Shown: piece after piece, positions 1-8,522 of the stretch | How positions within the stretch are numbered: the first letter of the stretch is position 1 | Layout: each line of letters starts with the position of its first letter | NCBI GenBank assembly: GCA_003574785.1 | Contig: QORU01000007.1 | Coordinates: 124,001-188,000, forward strand | Length of the DNA stretch: 64,000 nt | Reading direction: 5' to 3' | DNA from: Taklimakanibacter deserti | Lineage (GTDB): Bacteria > Pseudomonadota > Alphaproteobacteria > Rhizobiales > Aestuariivirgaceae | Position numbers and translations under genes: made by a program | Notes under the pieces: model-generated | The model's database searches: none | Told to the model about the DNA's origin: nothing | Seen by the model: only the letters and a program-made list of their open reading frames with translations

Positions 1-85
1 GACATCTGATCCATTATTGGCTGTTTCGCTTCCCAGTTGCGCATTCTGCTGATAGGCTCCCCGCCCGGACACTAGGGAGGCCTGC

Positions 86-301
86 ATGAGCAAAAGCAAA
101 CTGATCTGGAGCGAGGAAGATCATTCGGCCAAGGCTAACTTCACCATAGACCATGTCGGTCGCCTCAATTTCGAAGTAGCTTCCGACCTACCGGGAGCTG
201 GTCTGGACCAGCCTGCTGCGGAGCGTCGAGCCTTGGCGCTTCGTCACGCAAAGCTCTTGGTGCGTAATCTGGCAAACGAATTGGAACGGCAATCGCCGTA
301 A
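86..301 (+). CDS. Small hypothetical protein (71 aa)
   Basis: A short soluble protein that I do not recognise. A purine-rich GGGAGG lies about 7 bases before the ATG and supports this start. The sequence is mixed charged/hydrophobic, has no membrane segment, and ends in a basic/acidic helix (around residues 45-68). It stands alone, divergent or convergent to nothing obvious; the next gene points the other way. The family resembles the many 60-80 residue uncharacterised proteins of rhizobial genomes, but that is only an impression. Confidence 0.5.
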   Translation: MSKSKLIWSEEDHSAKANFTIDHVGRLNFEVASDLPGAGLDQPAAERRALALRHAKLLVRNLANELERQSP

Positions 302-363
302 CGCCGTCATCCGACAGACATCAGATGTAGGATCAGTCCTGTGAGCGGCTCGGCTCACTGCAC

Positions 364-858
364 TTACGCGGCGGCAGTGGGAAAATCCGGTCCGGTTTTG
401 AAATAGGACATGTCCCGCGCAACGGTGCTCACCGGCGTAATGCGGATCATCAGATCCAAGGGCTCAACGATCTGGGCCGTGAACCATTCATTCCATTCGC
501 TCGGCACCGGCCCCAGATAACGTTCGAGCAGCCGGCGAAGCCGCGCTTTGTCGAGGGGAAGAATATCGGCTCGCCCCCTAATCCCGACATGACGCAGAAT
601 TCCCCGCGTCACGTCAAACTCCACGATACCAATCGCACAACGCGGCTCGGCGCGAAGCCTTACGGGGTAACTATCTTCGCTGTTCGCAATAAGCCAGACA
701 GCGCCCTCTTCCCATAGGAACCAGACCGGTGAATCGCGTGGTCCATCGGGACTGCCGGTGGCGAGATGCGCCATCAACGGCTTGGCGAGCATTTCGGTAG
801 GATCGAAGTCCATCTTGTCTAAATCGATTGAGGTGGTGCCGGAAATTCTTGTGCGCAT
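364..858 (-). CDS. Pyridoxamine 5'-phosphate oxidase-fold protein
   Basis: This 164-residue protein has the split-barrel FMN-binding fold of the PNPOx-like family. The pattern LATGSPDGPRDSPVWFLWEE near residues 31-50 is the typical first strands, followed by a strand with an IANSED motif and a long C-terminal barrel half. Such proteins bind flavin or F420/heme; the substrate cannot be told. The ATG lies inside the end of the upstream GGDEF-EAL gene (40-base overlap), so the two are probably translationally coupled. The link to c-di-GMP signalling is an inference from that overlap only. Confidence 0.8.
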   Translation of the reverse strand: MRTRISGTTSIDLDKMDFDPTEMLAKPLMAHLATGSPDGPRDSPVWFLWEEGAVWLIANSEDSYPVRLRAEPRCAIGIVEFDVTRGILRHVGIRGRADILPLDKARLRRLLERYLGPVPSEWNEWFTAQIVEPLDLMIRITPVSTVARDMSYFKTGPDFPTAAA

Positions 859-3125
859 TTCCTTTCAAAGAGCTCCTCCGCCGTCACCGGCTTGCTGAAA
901 TAATATCCCTGATATTCGTCGCACCCATTCGGCCTCAGGAACTCGATCTGCTCCAGCTTTTCCACCCCTTCAGCGAGAGTGCGGAGGTTGAGCTGGCGAC
1001 CCAGTGAAATGATGGCCTTCGCGAGCGCGGCATCGTCTTGATTGAGCGGCAAGCCGCGGATGAACGACTGATCAATCTTGAGGCGCGTCAGCGGAAAACT
1101 CTTGAGGGCGCTCAGATTGGAATAGCCAGTGCCGAAGTCGTCGATGGAAAGCTGCACGCCCATTTCCTTGAGCCGGTGCATGGTCATCGTGGCGTGCTGA
1201 ATATCCTGCATGATGAGGCTCTCAGTGAGCTCGAGATCGAGATATTGCGGATCGAGATCACTGGCGGTGAGCGCCGCCTCGACACGCTTGATCCAATTAT
1301 CCTCCATAAACTGACGGGCTGATACGTTTATCGAAACACCAATTTTTCGCTGTTCCCTCTCTTGCCACGCCTTGCATTGACTGCACGCCGTATTGAGCAC
1401 CCATTCACCGATCTCGACGATGCGGCCGCTATCCTCAGCCTCGCGGATGAACTGGGTGGGATAAATGACCCCCAAATGCGGATGCTGCCAGCGAATGAGC
1501 GCCTCGGCCGCAAACATCTCGCCCGTGCGCAGGTCGAGCTGAGGCTGATATAGCAACCTGAATTCTTGACGCGAGACCGCGTTCTTGATGCCTTCCTGCA
1601 GCATCAGCCGGGCTTGCGTCCTCTTTTTGAGCTCGCCGGTATAGCGCTGGAGATTGTTGCGACCAGACTCCTTTGCGGCATACATCGCCGCATCGGCATT
1701 GGTCAGAAGCGTTTCGACGTCATCGCCGTCAAAAGGATAGATGACGAGGCCAGCGCTGCAGGTGATCCGCAAGGTATGGCCGCAGACATGGATCGGCTCG
1801 GCAAGTCTTGTCTCCAGCCGATGAAACCAGGCCTCCGCGTCCGGGGGATCAAGAAACAGGATGACGAATTCGTCACCGCCCAGGCGCACCACCGTGTCGC
1901 TCGCCGTCACGCAGGATGTCATGCGCTGCGCCACAATCTGCAGCACTTCATCACCGGCATTGTGACCAAGTCCGTCATTGATGAGCTTGAAATTGTCCAG
2001 ATCGATGAAGGCAACGGCAAGGTTTGATTTGAAGCGGCCGGCATAGAGCAGCAATTGGGCCAGCCGGTCCTTGAGCAAGGTGCGATTGGGAAGTCCGGTC
2101 AACGCATCATGATGCGCCAGATGATGGATACGCTTCTCGACGATCCGGCGCTCGATTGCGATACCGGCAATCCTGCTGGCGGCTTCTACAAGGCTGAGCT
2201 CGAAGCCACTGGGGGAACGAGCTACGCGCGAATACATGGCGAAAGTGCCGAGCACATTACCCAGATGCGACAATATGGGGGTTGACCAGCAACTGCGAAA
2301 GCCAAAGGGAGCCACAAGCTGATGGTAATCGGCCCACAAGGGATCGTTCAGGACATCCGTCACGATCACGGTTTCGCGCCGGAAGGCGGCGGTGCCGCAG
2401 GACCCGACGCTCGGGCCGATGGCAATGCCGTCGATGGCCTGATTGTAGCTCATCGGCAGGTTCGGCGCCGCTCCGTGCCTGAGCCTGAGTTCCTCATCGA
2501 GCAGGAGGATCGAACCGGTAATGCCCTCAAGCTGCCCTTCGATGAAATGGATCGTCTCCTTGAGCACATCCTCGAGGGCGATATCGGTCGCGATCATCTC
2601 GAGGATGCGCCCCTCACCGCTGCGCAGAAAGTCGCTGCGCTTGCGGTCGGTGATGTCGCGGCACATGCCAACGATGCCCACGATCTCCTGGGCGGCGTTG
2701 CGCAGCGGCAGCTTGGTCGTCGAGAGCCATTTCCTGACGCCTGCCGACGTTATGAGAAGCTCTTCAAAGTCGATAAGCGGCTCGCCCGTCTCAATGATGC
2801 GCCGGTCATCCGCCATGATCTGCTGGGCAATTTCCGGTTTGACAAAATCAAGATCGGTCTTGCCGATGAGATCGGCGGCCGTTGCGAGGCCAAGATCAGC
2901 GGCCACGGCCTTGTTCGCGATCACAAACCGGCTCGCCAGATCTTTGACGAACAAATAGTCCGGCAGGAAATCCACAATCGTTCGAAGGAGATTCGAATCC
3001 TCAATAACCTTGCCTGAGCTGATGAGCTCGGAGAGCTCAATCTGCAGGTCCATATTGGCCCGGGCGAGACGTTTCGTCAGAACGCCTATTTCCCCGGTTC
3101 CTGGATTTCGCGTATCGGGAATCAT
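819..3125 (-). CDS. PAS-GAF-GGDEF-EAL c-di-GMP signalling protein
   Basis: A 768-residue cytoplasmic protein with no membrane segment. Domains in order are PAS (about 45-160, ending in a DITDRK linker), GAF (about 165-325), GGDEF (about 335-495) and EAL (about 510-755). The diguanylate cyclase signature GGDEF is intact at 416-420. The phosphodiesterase motif EAL is intact at 541-543, with the later DDFGTGYSN loop also present, so both making and breaking of c-di-GMP are possible. The PAS and GAF domains presumably sense a small ligand or redox state. The 3' end overlaps the PNPOx-fold gene. Upstream is a 200-base gap toward the divergent small membrane protein at 3337. Confidence 0.93.
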   Translation of the reverse strand: MIPDTRNPGTGEIGVLTKRLARANMDLQIELSELISSGKVIEDSNLLRTIVDFLPDYLFVKDLASRFVIANKAVAADLGLATAADLIGKTDLDFVKPEIAQQIMADDRRIIETGEPLIDFEELLITSAGVRKWLSTTKLPLRNAAQEIVGIVGMCRDITDRKRSDFLRSGEGRILEMIATDIALEDVLKETIHFIEGQLEGITGSILLLDEELRLRHGAAPNLPMSYNQAIDGIAIGPSVGSCGTAAFRRETVIVTDVLNDPLWADYHQLVAPFGFRSCWSTPILSHLGNVLGTFAMYSRVARSPSGFELSLVEAASRIAGIAIERRIVEKRIHHLAHHDALTGLPNRTLLKDRLAQLLLYAGRFKSNLAVAFIDLDNFKLINDGLGHNAGDEVLQIVAQRMTSCVTASDTVVRLGGDEFVILFLDPPDAEAWFHRLETRLAEPIHVCGHTLRITCSAGLVIYPFDGDDVETLLTNADAAMYAAKESGRNNLQRYTGELKKRTQARLMLQEGIKNAVSRQEFRLLYQPQLDLRTGEMFAAEALIRWQHPHLGVIYPTQFIREAEDSGRIVEIGEWVLNTACSQCKAWQEREQRKIGVSINVSARQFMEDNWIKRVEAALTASDLDPQYLDLELTESLIMQDIQHATMTMHRLKEMGVQLSIDDFGTGYSNLSALKSFPLTRLKIDQSFIRGLPLNQDDAALAKAIISLGRQLNLRTLAEGVEKLEQIEFLRPNGCDEYQGYYFSKPVTAEELFERKCAQEFPAPPQSI

Positions 3126-3336
3126 CTTTCGCTGTCCCGCAATCCCCGAGAAAGTTTATCACGAATGCCCACCTTGAGTGGCCAGGCAGGCTTTAGCGGT
3201 TAATAACTCAAGGTTGTACCTTTTGCAAAAGGGACCTATTGACCGATGTGTGTGAGTGTCGCGCCTCCTTGATCCGAGGACGCTCATCGATCACTTCTTA
3301 CTGTGAGCTCACACACAACGAAGGCGCAATAATCTC

Positions 3337-3657
3337 ATGTCCACGACGCCCGACCATCCTCCCGGTCCGTCGGGCCAGCAAGAGCCCGTCGAAACCGGAC
3401 TATCGCGTATCAGCCTGGGCAAGATCATTGGCGGCACAGCAGCGCTCGCCGTCTTGACGGTGATGGGGACGTACATTTTCGGCGGATTTAACGGCCTAAG
3501 CGCGGGCGGTGCGATGGCCTTGATCCTGGGGGTTACTCTATCTTATGCCCTGGGCGTCGGGCTGATGGTCGCTATCTTTCACAGCAACCGCTTCTATGAC
3601 GAAAGCGCCCATCATGCTGCTCTGGATCATTTCAAGGATCGACACAAAGACATCTGA
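3337..3657 (+). CDS. Small two-TM membrane protein (106 aa)
   Basis: A hypothetical inner-membrane protein. A polar, proline-rich N-terminus (about 25 residues) precedes two hydrophobic segments at about 30-50 and 57-80, with a glycine-rich turn between them. The C-terminus is charged and His-rich (about residues 85-106). I do not recognise the family; the layout resembles small aa3-type oxidase-associated or stress-related membrane proteins of alphaproteobacteria, without clear signature. It is divergent from the GGDEF-EAL gene and convergent with nothing; no operon partner is visible. Confidence 0.65.
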   Translation: MSTTPDHPPGPSGQQEPVETGLSRISLGKIIGGTAALAVLTVMGTYIFGGFNGLSAGGAMALILGVTLSYALGVGLMVAIFHSNRFYDESAHHAALDHFKDRHKDI

Positions 3658-3881
3658 AAGCCGGAATTTTCGGACCGGCCGCGCGTCACGACCCATCGAT
3701 GCGTCGGAGCAGCTTGTTCGAACATCACGCTCAGATCATCGATTTCTTCACCGCTCAGGCTTCTCTGTGGCATAGCTTCTTCTGGCTGTGCCGATGTGCG
3801 CTCCGGTGACGAACAACCCTTCCGATCCTTCCCCGAATACCGGCAAGATTGCCGAACTTCGGCTTCGAGCATGAGATCACC

Positions 3882-4610
3882 ATGACCCAGAATATCTACG
3901 ACAATCCCGAATTCTTTGCCGGCTACAGCCAACTCGAGCGTTCGAAGACAGGTCTCGCCGGCATGGCCGAATGGCCAGCGCTCAGGGCACTCCTTCCCGA
4001 TATGAAAAACAAGCATGTGGTCGACCTTGGCTGCGGCTATGGCTGGTTCTGCCGTTGGGCCCTGAACGCGGGGGCGCGTGACGTTCTCGGCATCGATGTG
4101 TCGGAGAAGATGCTGGCGCGCGCACTCAACGAGCCCGGACAGGATGGCATCACCTACCAGCGCAGCGATCTCGAAACGTTGATGCTGCCCGAAGCGGCAT
4201 TCGACGTCGCGTACAGCTCGCTGGTGGTTCATTACGTGGAAAACCTCGAGCGCCTCTTCAATGTGATCCACCGGGCACTCCTGCCTGGCGGCAGTTTTGT
4301 GTTTTCCACCGAGCATCCCATCTACATGGCGCCGCGACGTCCCGAATGGCAGATCGATCAGGAAGGACGCAAGACATGGCCTCTCGATTCCTATCTGATC
4401 GAAGGGCCGCGGAGCACGAACTGGCTGGCACCCGGCGTCATCAAGCAGCATCGCATGATGGGAACGATGCTCAATCTTCTCATCCGCACGGGCTTTGTTG
4501 TCAGGCATGTGGAGGAGTGGCGGCCGAGCGACCAGCAAATCGTGGAACGGCCGGAATTTGCCGAAGAACTCGAGCGCCCCATGTTCCTGCTTGTCGCTGT
4601 GACCCGATAG
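3882..4610 (+). CDS. Class I SAM-dependent methyltransferase
   Basis: A 242-residue methyltransferase. Motif I is VVDLGCGYGWFCRWAL (about residues 45-60), followed by an acidic end of strand 2 (LGIDVSEKML), the motif II region YQRSDLETL and post-motif LPGGSFVFSTEHP, so the AdoMet-binding Rossmann core is complete. The order matches Methyltransf_11/ubiquinone-menaquinone-type small-molecule enzymes; the acceptor substrate is unknown. An in-frame TTG at 3849 would add 11 residues. The ATG at 3882 is preferred because MTQNIYDNPEFFAGY is the usual beginning of this family. A tRNA gene follows 100 bases downstream. Confidence 0.88.
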   Translation: MTQNIYDNPEFFAGYSQLERSKTGLAGMAEWPALRALLPDMKNKHVVDLGCGYGWFCRWALNAGARDVLGIDVSEKMLARALNEPGQDGITYQRSDLETLMLPEAAFDVAYSSLVVHYVENLERLFNVIHRALLPGGSFVFSTEHPIYMAPRRPEWQIDQEGRKTWPLDSYLIEGPRSTNWLAPGVIKQHRMMGTMLNLLIRTGFVVRHVEEWRPSDQQIVERPEFAEELERPMFLLVAVTR

Positions 4611-4706
4611 CTCTCTTTAATTAATCGACTATTCAGTCTATTATTATCTGCATCTTGCACGGCAAGGTCATTGCGGGGCGGCAGGTGGCGGACTAGATCA
4701 CTGCGG

Positions 4707-4783
4707 GGCCCCGTAGCTCAATTGGATAGAGCATCAGACTTCGAATCTGAGGGTTGGAGGTTCAAATCCTTCCGGGGTCACCA
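4707..4783 (+). tRNA. tRNA-Arg (anticodon TCG)
   Basis: A 77-base cloverleaf including an encoded CCA. The acceptor stem is GGCCCCG paired with CGGGGTC (one G-U), the D arm is GCTC/GAGC, and the anticodon stem is CAGA/TCTG with loop CTTCGAA, giving anticodon TCG (reads CGA). The T arm is GGAGG/CCTTC-like with TTCAAAT. tRNA-Arg genes are common phage attachment sites, but I found no second copy of its 3' end in the window. Confidence 0.95.
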
Positions 4784-5527
4784 TTATTGCAGGAAGTCTC
4801 GTCGTGAGGACCGGGCGGTGAGTAGATCGAGGCAACCTGAACGACAAATGATCCGGAGGCGGGAACTGCTCCCATGCGCAAGCCCGACCCAACCAAATGG
4901 CCGCCGGGCGTGCGCGCCATAACCGCCGATGAGCTTCATGCCATAGGTGTCGATCAAAGAGGCGATCTTCACTGACATGGCAAGCACGTCCAAATAAGGC
5001 AACCCATTGGTGCTGGATTGCCGGCACAGCCTGCTTGCCGCCGGCGCCGCACTGTCAGCGATCGCGCTTGGACTTACCGAGATCATCCGGTTCTGTTTCG
5101 AGATGGCAGCGCGCTGAAGTCTGCCCTCCTCCCAAAAGCGCGACATCGCTGTGATGATAGTGCTTCTTGAAAGCATTGCGCCCCAAGGTCGCCGATCCTG
5201 CCGGCAAAAGCGGCGGCGGCGTCATCGGCATGAGCGGTTAGTGGCTGTGAAACAACAAACGCCGACAACACGGCGAGACCCGAAGCAAGACTGGGGATGC
5301 TATAAACGCCGTTGTGACCTCCGCTCGATAAGGCATCTCGACCATTGTCGACAGGCGCCGCGGAGAATCAGCGGGGCGGTCTCCAGGCGGCTTTTGCACG
5401 ATAATCACAACCGCCGCCGTTCCCTGTTGATAACTTTCCGCTTGGATACCGGACCTCCTAAATCATTGAGTCTGCGGGTTAATTCCGGTGATTCGGGCGT
5501 CAAAGTTTCGCCACAGCCGGATGAGAA
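4784..5527. other. 744-base stretch without a confident gene
   Basis: No ORF here has the look of a conserved protein. On the minus strand, pieces in two frames (about 5083-5271 with a hydrophobic start, then about 4870-5100 in another frame) could together be a decayed gene broken by a frameshift, but I cannot name a parent. The region directly follows a tRNA gene, a place where integrases and their debris often accumulate; no recombinase motif was seen. Confidence 0.35.
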
Positions 5528-5614
5528 ATGAAGGCCGGTAATATTGATGAATATTTGAAGTTTATTAGCATTCTACGGAATGTTACTTTCATCTGGCCAC
5601 GGACGAGACGACAG

Positions 5615-6421
5615 ATGCCTTTGGCGAAAGCCTTGAAGCGCATGGGAACGGAAGAGCCGAAGCTGCGAGGGTCTCTGGCCTGCGCAGTTGTCGTGTTTGG
5701 ATTGTTCGGCGCTGCGCCTGCCTGGGCCGAATGCCAGAGCCCGTCCGTCGATGCCGGTTCCACAACGACGACCGTTTACCCCTGCCGGGAGGAGAGCGCC
5801 ACCGGGGGACAACAGCCCATCATCGTCGATACAGGCAAGGCAGATTCGGGCAATTCAAGTGTCGTCGAGCGCGGATCCGCCGATGTTCCCTGGTTCGAGC
5901 CCAAGCCGACCACGACCGCAGATCCCATAGGGCTGCCAAAGACAGCTTCCGAGAACGAGAAGAAGCAAAAGCCGGCGAACGAGAAGAAGCAAGAGCCGGC
6001 GGCGGCAAAGGAAGAGATCGTCAAGATAGAGCCCGTTCCTGTGGAACCGCCTGAAAAGACGGAAGCCGAACCAACTGATGCCAAGGCCAAGGTCACGAAA
6101 CAAGAAGCGACAGAAGCCGAGCCGGCCAAGGCCAAGGCCACGACAACCCGGAAGAAGGTAACGAAGGCGAAGTCAACGAAGACGAGGGTTGCCAAGGCCA
6201 AACGGACCAAAGTGAAGCTGGCCAAGACCAAGCGAACCAAGGCCGTGGTCGCGCAGGACAAGCCGACCAAGACTAAGATCAAGGCGGTAAAGGCCGAACC
6301 GGCGGAGCCAAGGCCGGAGCCCGCCAAGACCGAGCCGGCGAGAGGCGACGACAAGGTCATCGTCATGACCAAGAAAGACATGCCGCTCGGAAGCCGCATC
6401 AAGAATTGGTTTGGCTTTTAG
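5615..6421 (+). CDS. Secreted Lys/Ala/Glu-rich repetitive protein
   Basis: The ATG chosen gives 268 residues; in-frame ATGs at 5528 and 5642 are alternatives. A Sec signal peptide is clear (charged start, then a hydrophobic core, then the cleavage-like APAWAEC). The middle is Pro/Thr-rich. From about residue 110 on, the protein is made of Lys, Ala, Thr and Glu with degenerate repeats such as KTKRTK and EPAK, like histone H1 tails. The last 20 residues return to an ordinary sequence ending in a Trp-Phe-Gly-Phe segment. It probably acts in the periplasm or at the envelope, where the basic tail could bind polyanions; this is inference. It stands alone between two gene-free stretches. Confidence 0.65.
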   Translation: MPLAKALKRMGTEEPKLRGSLACAVVVFGLFGAAPAWAECQSPSVDAGSTTTTVYPCREESATGGQQPIIVDTGKADSGNSSVVERGSADVPWFEPKPTTTADPIGLPKTASENEKKQKPANEKKQEPAAAKEEIVKIEPVPVEPPEKTEAEPTDAKAKVTKQEATEAEPAKAKATTTRKKVTKAKSTKTRVAKAKRTKVKLAKTKRTKAVVAQDKPTKTKIKAVKAEPAEPRPEPAKTEPARGDDKVIVMTKKDMPLGSRIKNWFGF

Positions 6422-6850
6422 TATCTCCTTCTATTGCGGGCACAGGCGACGATGAGCCGGCCTGTCCCAGATTGAAACCACGCGCCGCGGGTTCCCGCAG
6501 ACACAATTGATTTGCTTCACAGTCGCCACGGCATCGGCGACGAATGCGCTGCATCTGAACATTCAACTGGCCTATTGGGAACTGCGACAACATCACGGAA
6601 CCGACCTTGACGCTTGAACCATTTCGAGGCGATCTCGAATAAATTTTTTGTGGCCGAGGCGGCAAAGAGACTGGTATTACCTCAGGGAATTGTTATCGTA
6701 GTGTCTTGCTGGCATGCCAATTGGATGAGGCCCGATTTGGCAGAGCAGTGGTGGCCCTTAAGGCCCATCTTGTAAACGGTCCGGTGATTCGGATGCCGGT
6801 CTGTCCAGCAACGCGGCCTCAAAGTTTTTGACCGAGGACGGAAACTTAAG
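6422..6850. other. 429-base intergenic region, nothing recognised
   Basis: Possible ORFs on either strand have no family resemblance and no good ribosome binding site. The stretch separates the Lys-rich secreted protein from a small membrane protein. I see no hairpin with a T-tract and no repeat. Confidence 0.4.
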
Positions 6851-7126
6851 ATGACGACCATGTTGTTCGACACGACGCGCGAACGCTCCAAGCTGTTTAC
6901 ACATCTTGCCATTTGCTGCCTGGTGGCAATTCTAGGGATAGGCGCCTATCTCTATTCGGCGACGCTTGGCGTTAACTATACGCGCGAGCGCGACAATATC
7001 GGCAATACCTATTGCCTGTACTGGATGCCCTTTTCCACCTTCGAGAATACCGTGGAAGACGAAGGGAATGTCTTGTCGTGCCCCTATCTCGCAAAGCCCG
7101 GACAGCGGCCTGGCGCACAGACATAG
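6851..7126 (+). CDS. Small single-TM protein (91 aa)
   Basis: A hypothetical protein with a basic N-terminus, one hydrophobic segment (about residues 19-42) and a 45-residue polar C-terminal part containing two cysteines (in the CLYW and SCPYL segments). This topology suggests an anchored periplasmic domain in which the cysteines might pair. The family is not recognised. It is followed after 91 bases by the 7218 gene on the same strand. Confidence 0.5.
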   Translation: MTTMLFDTTRERSKLFTHLAICCLVAILGIGAYLYSATLGVNYTRERDNIGNTYCLYWMPFSTFENTVEDEGNVLSCPYLAKPGQRPGAQT

Positions 7127-7217
7127 GGCAACCCGGGTCTCGAAAGACCCTGCCTTCCAGCCTCCTGCCACAGGCAAAGGTTGACCGCGCCCTGAAAGCC
7201 GGGCTACGGGGTCAGCC

Positions 7218-7610
7218 ATGACTGCGTTTGAACCCAATGGCATCGGCGAGAGCCAAGTCGCCACGGACGGAAAGACGATTTCCATCACCCTCGACACGGC
7301 CGATTCCGGCCTCATCACCCTCAACCTGCCCCTGTCGCTGAGCGGGCATTTGATCCGCGTCTTGACCGCGCGGACGCGCGAAGCCCATGAAAGGCTCAGG
7401 AAAGCCGGCGAAAACACCGATTTCCTGAGCGAAATCGCCGATGTGACGACGCTGAGCGTCGGCGGAACCGAGAAACATGCGCATCCGATCCTCAGCCTCG
7501 AGACCAAGGACGGGGTGGTGACCGCCTATCATGTGCCAGCCAACATCCTACAGAGGCTGGCCATCGGCCTGACGAAGCTTTTCTCCGACGTCGCTGCTCG
7601 CCGCGGATAG
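7218..7610 (+). CDS. Hypothetical protein (130 aa), parent of a downstream truncated copy
   Basis: A soluble protein of unknown function. The N-terminal half looks like a beta-rich segment with the repeated pattern ISITLDTADSGLITLNLP; a helical piece (residues 45-70) follows, then a C-terminal part beginning TTLSVGGTEKHAHPIL. That C-terminal part (7444-7610) is repeated at 7726-7892 with the same length and roughly 85-90% identity by eye, including the stop codon. The repeat shows that this locus was involved in a duplication next to the phage cluster. Function is not inferable. Confidence 0.6.
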   Translation: MTAFEPNGIGESQVATDGKTISITLDTADSGLITLNLPLSLSGHLIRVLTARTREAHERLRKAGENTDFLSEIADVTTLSVGGTEKHAHPILSLETKDGVVTAYHVPANILQRLAIGLTKLFSDVAARRG

Positions 7611-7619
7611 ACCTGGCGC

Positions 7620-7727
7620 CGCCAGCCCGGCAACACCGATGCTCCAAGACGCGCCAGATCCTCCTAACCCGTACCTTCGGCAAGCTGACGCACCGTTTCG
7701 GAGGCGAGCGAGCTGCCGAGCCACATG
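7620..7727 (-). pseudogene. Fragment of a phage virion-protein gene
   Basis: This 108-base stretch matches 9205-9311 (inside the phage gene at the left end of the cluster) at roughly 80-85% by eye, with one single-base indel. Read on the minus strand it encodes a QLAEGTG/EDLARLGASVL segment, but a TAG stop splits it. It therefore comes from a related, diverged phage and not from the copy next door. It abuts the truncated copy of the 7218 gene directly, with the join at about 7726. Confidence 0.8.
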
Positions 7728-7892
7728 ACGACGCTGAGCGTCGGCGGAACCCAGAAACACGCGCATTCGATCCTCAGTCTTGAGACCAAAGACGGCGTGG
7801 TGACCGCCTATTCCGTGCCGACCAACATCCTGCAGCGGCTGGCCAGCGGCTTGACGAAGCTGTTCTCCGACGCCGCCGCTCAGCGCGGATAA
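7726..7892 (+). pseudogene. Truncated second copy of the 7218 gene
   Basis: The segment repeats the last 55 codons and stop of the 7218 gene without indels. The 5' two thirds are missing and are replaced by the phage-gene fragment ending at 7727. An ATG at the join keeps the frame open, so a 55-residue product is conceivable, but no ribosome binding site is evident. I treat it as a remnant. Confidence 0.75.
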
Positions 7893-8102
7893 ATCTAACG
7901 ATTTGCCAGCGAACCGGCGGTCGCTCGTGCCCACAGTATGTCTGCGCTTTCCTTTGCGGCGATGGGTGGGCCGTAAACGCCGCCTCCATTGCGAGATCAG
8001 CAGTTTTCTCTTATATAGGCAGTTCGTCAGCCCATGATTGAATACTTCGATCTCCTTAACCTTAGGATGCAGCGCTGACTACGGACGGATGAGTCTGATA
8101 AA

Positions 8103-8522
8103 ATGAGTAATAGCGCTACCGCGACAAAAAAACTGCTTTATGCGCTGCCCGACCTTGGCTGGATTATGCTTTTCTGCATCCTAGCCTTTACTATGCATGA
8201 TCTAACGATCGTATGGGTGCAGGTGATCGCACTCTTGACCTTTCCCTCCATCTGGAGTCCGGTTTCGGAGTGGCTGTTCAGGCGGTCAAACGAGCATCAG
8301 CAAGCGATAGGTTGGAGAGATCCCGTATATTTGGCCATTGCCCTTGTTGCGGTTGTGCTGGCTTCACTTGCGGTTGGATGGGCCGTGGATGGGATGGCAG
8401 AACTTCTCGGCCATTGGGTGCGGATAACCTGGGTCCTTCTCGGCGCGGCACTTGCAATTGTCGCAATGACTCGTCGTGCTCGAGAGAAACACTCACAAGT
8501 TTCGGATAGCCAGGGGAAATAG
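8103..8522 (+). CDS. Hypothetical membrane protein (139 aa)
   Basis: About four hydrophobic segments (residues 12-30, 34-50, 75-97, 104-124) and a polar C-terminal tail. The family is not recognised. It sits at the left border of the phage cluster, and its 3' half is antisense to the apparent 3' extension of the phage gene at 8297-9769. Base composition is closer to an ordinary gene than the antisense frame, so I consider this one real and the antisense overlap spurious. It may be a host gene next to the insertion point or a phage-end accessory gene. Confidence 0.55.
   Translation: MSNSATATKKLLYALPDLGWIMLFCILAFTMHDLTIVWVQVIALLTFPSIWSPVSEWLFRRSNEHQQAIGWRDPVYLAIALVAVVLASLAVGWAVDGMAELLGHWVRITWVLLGAALAIVAMTRRAREKHSQVSDSQGK

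Noticed and set aside
4707..4783. tRNA-Arg 3' end as the phage attachment site
   Set aside because: No second copy of the tRNA 3' sequence was found at the cluster borders, and 3.7 kb of host genes separate the tRNA from the phage.
4734..5027. Minus-strand ORF ending in TPEGFEPPTLRFEV, resembling annotated hypothetical proteins
   Set aside because: The GFEPPTL peptide is the antisense reading of the tRNA-Arg gene and is a well-known false annotation.
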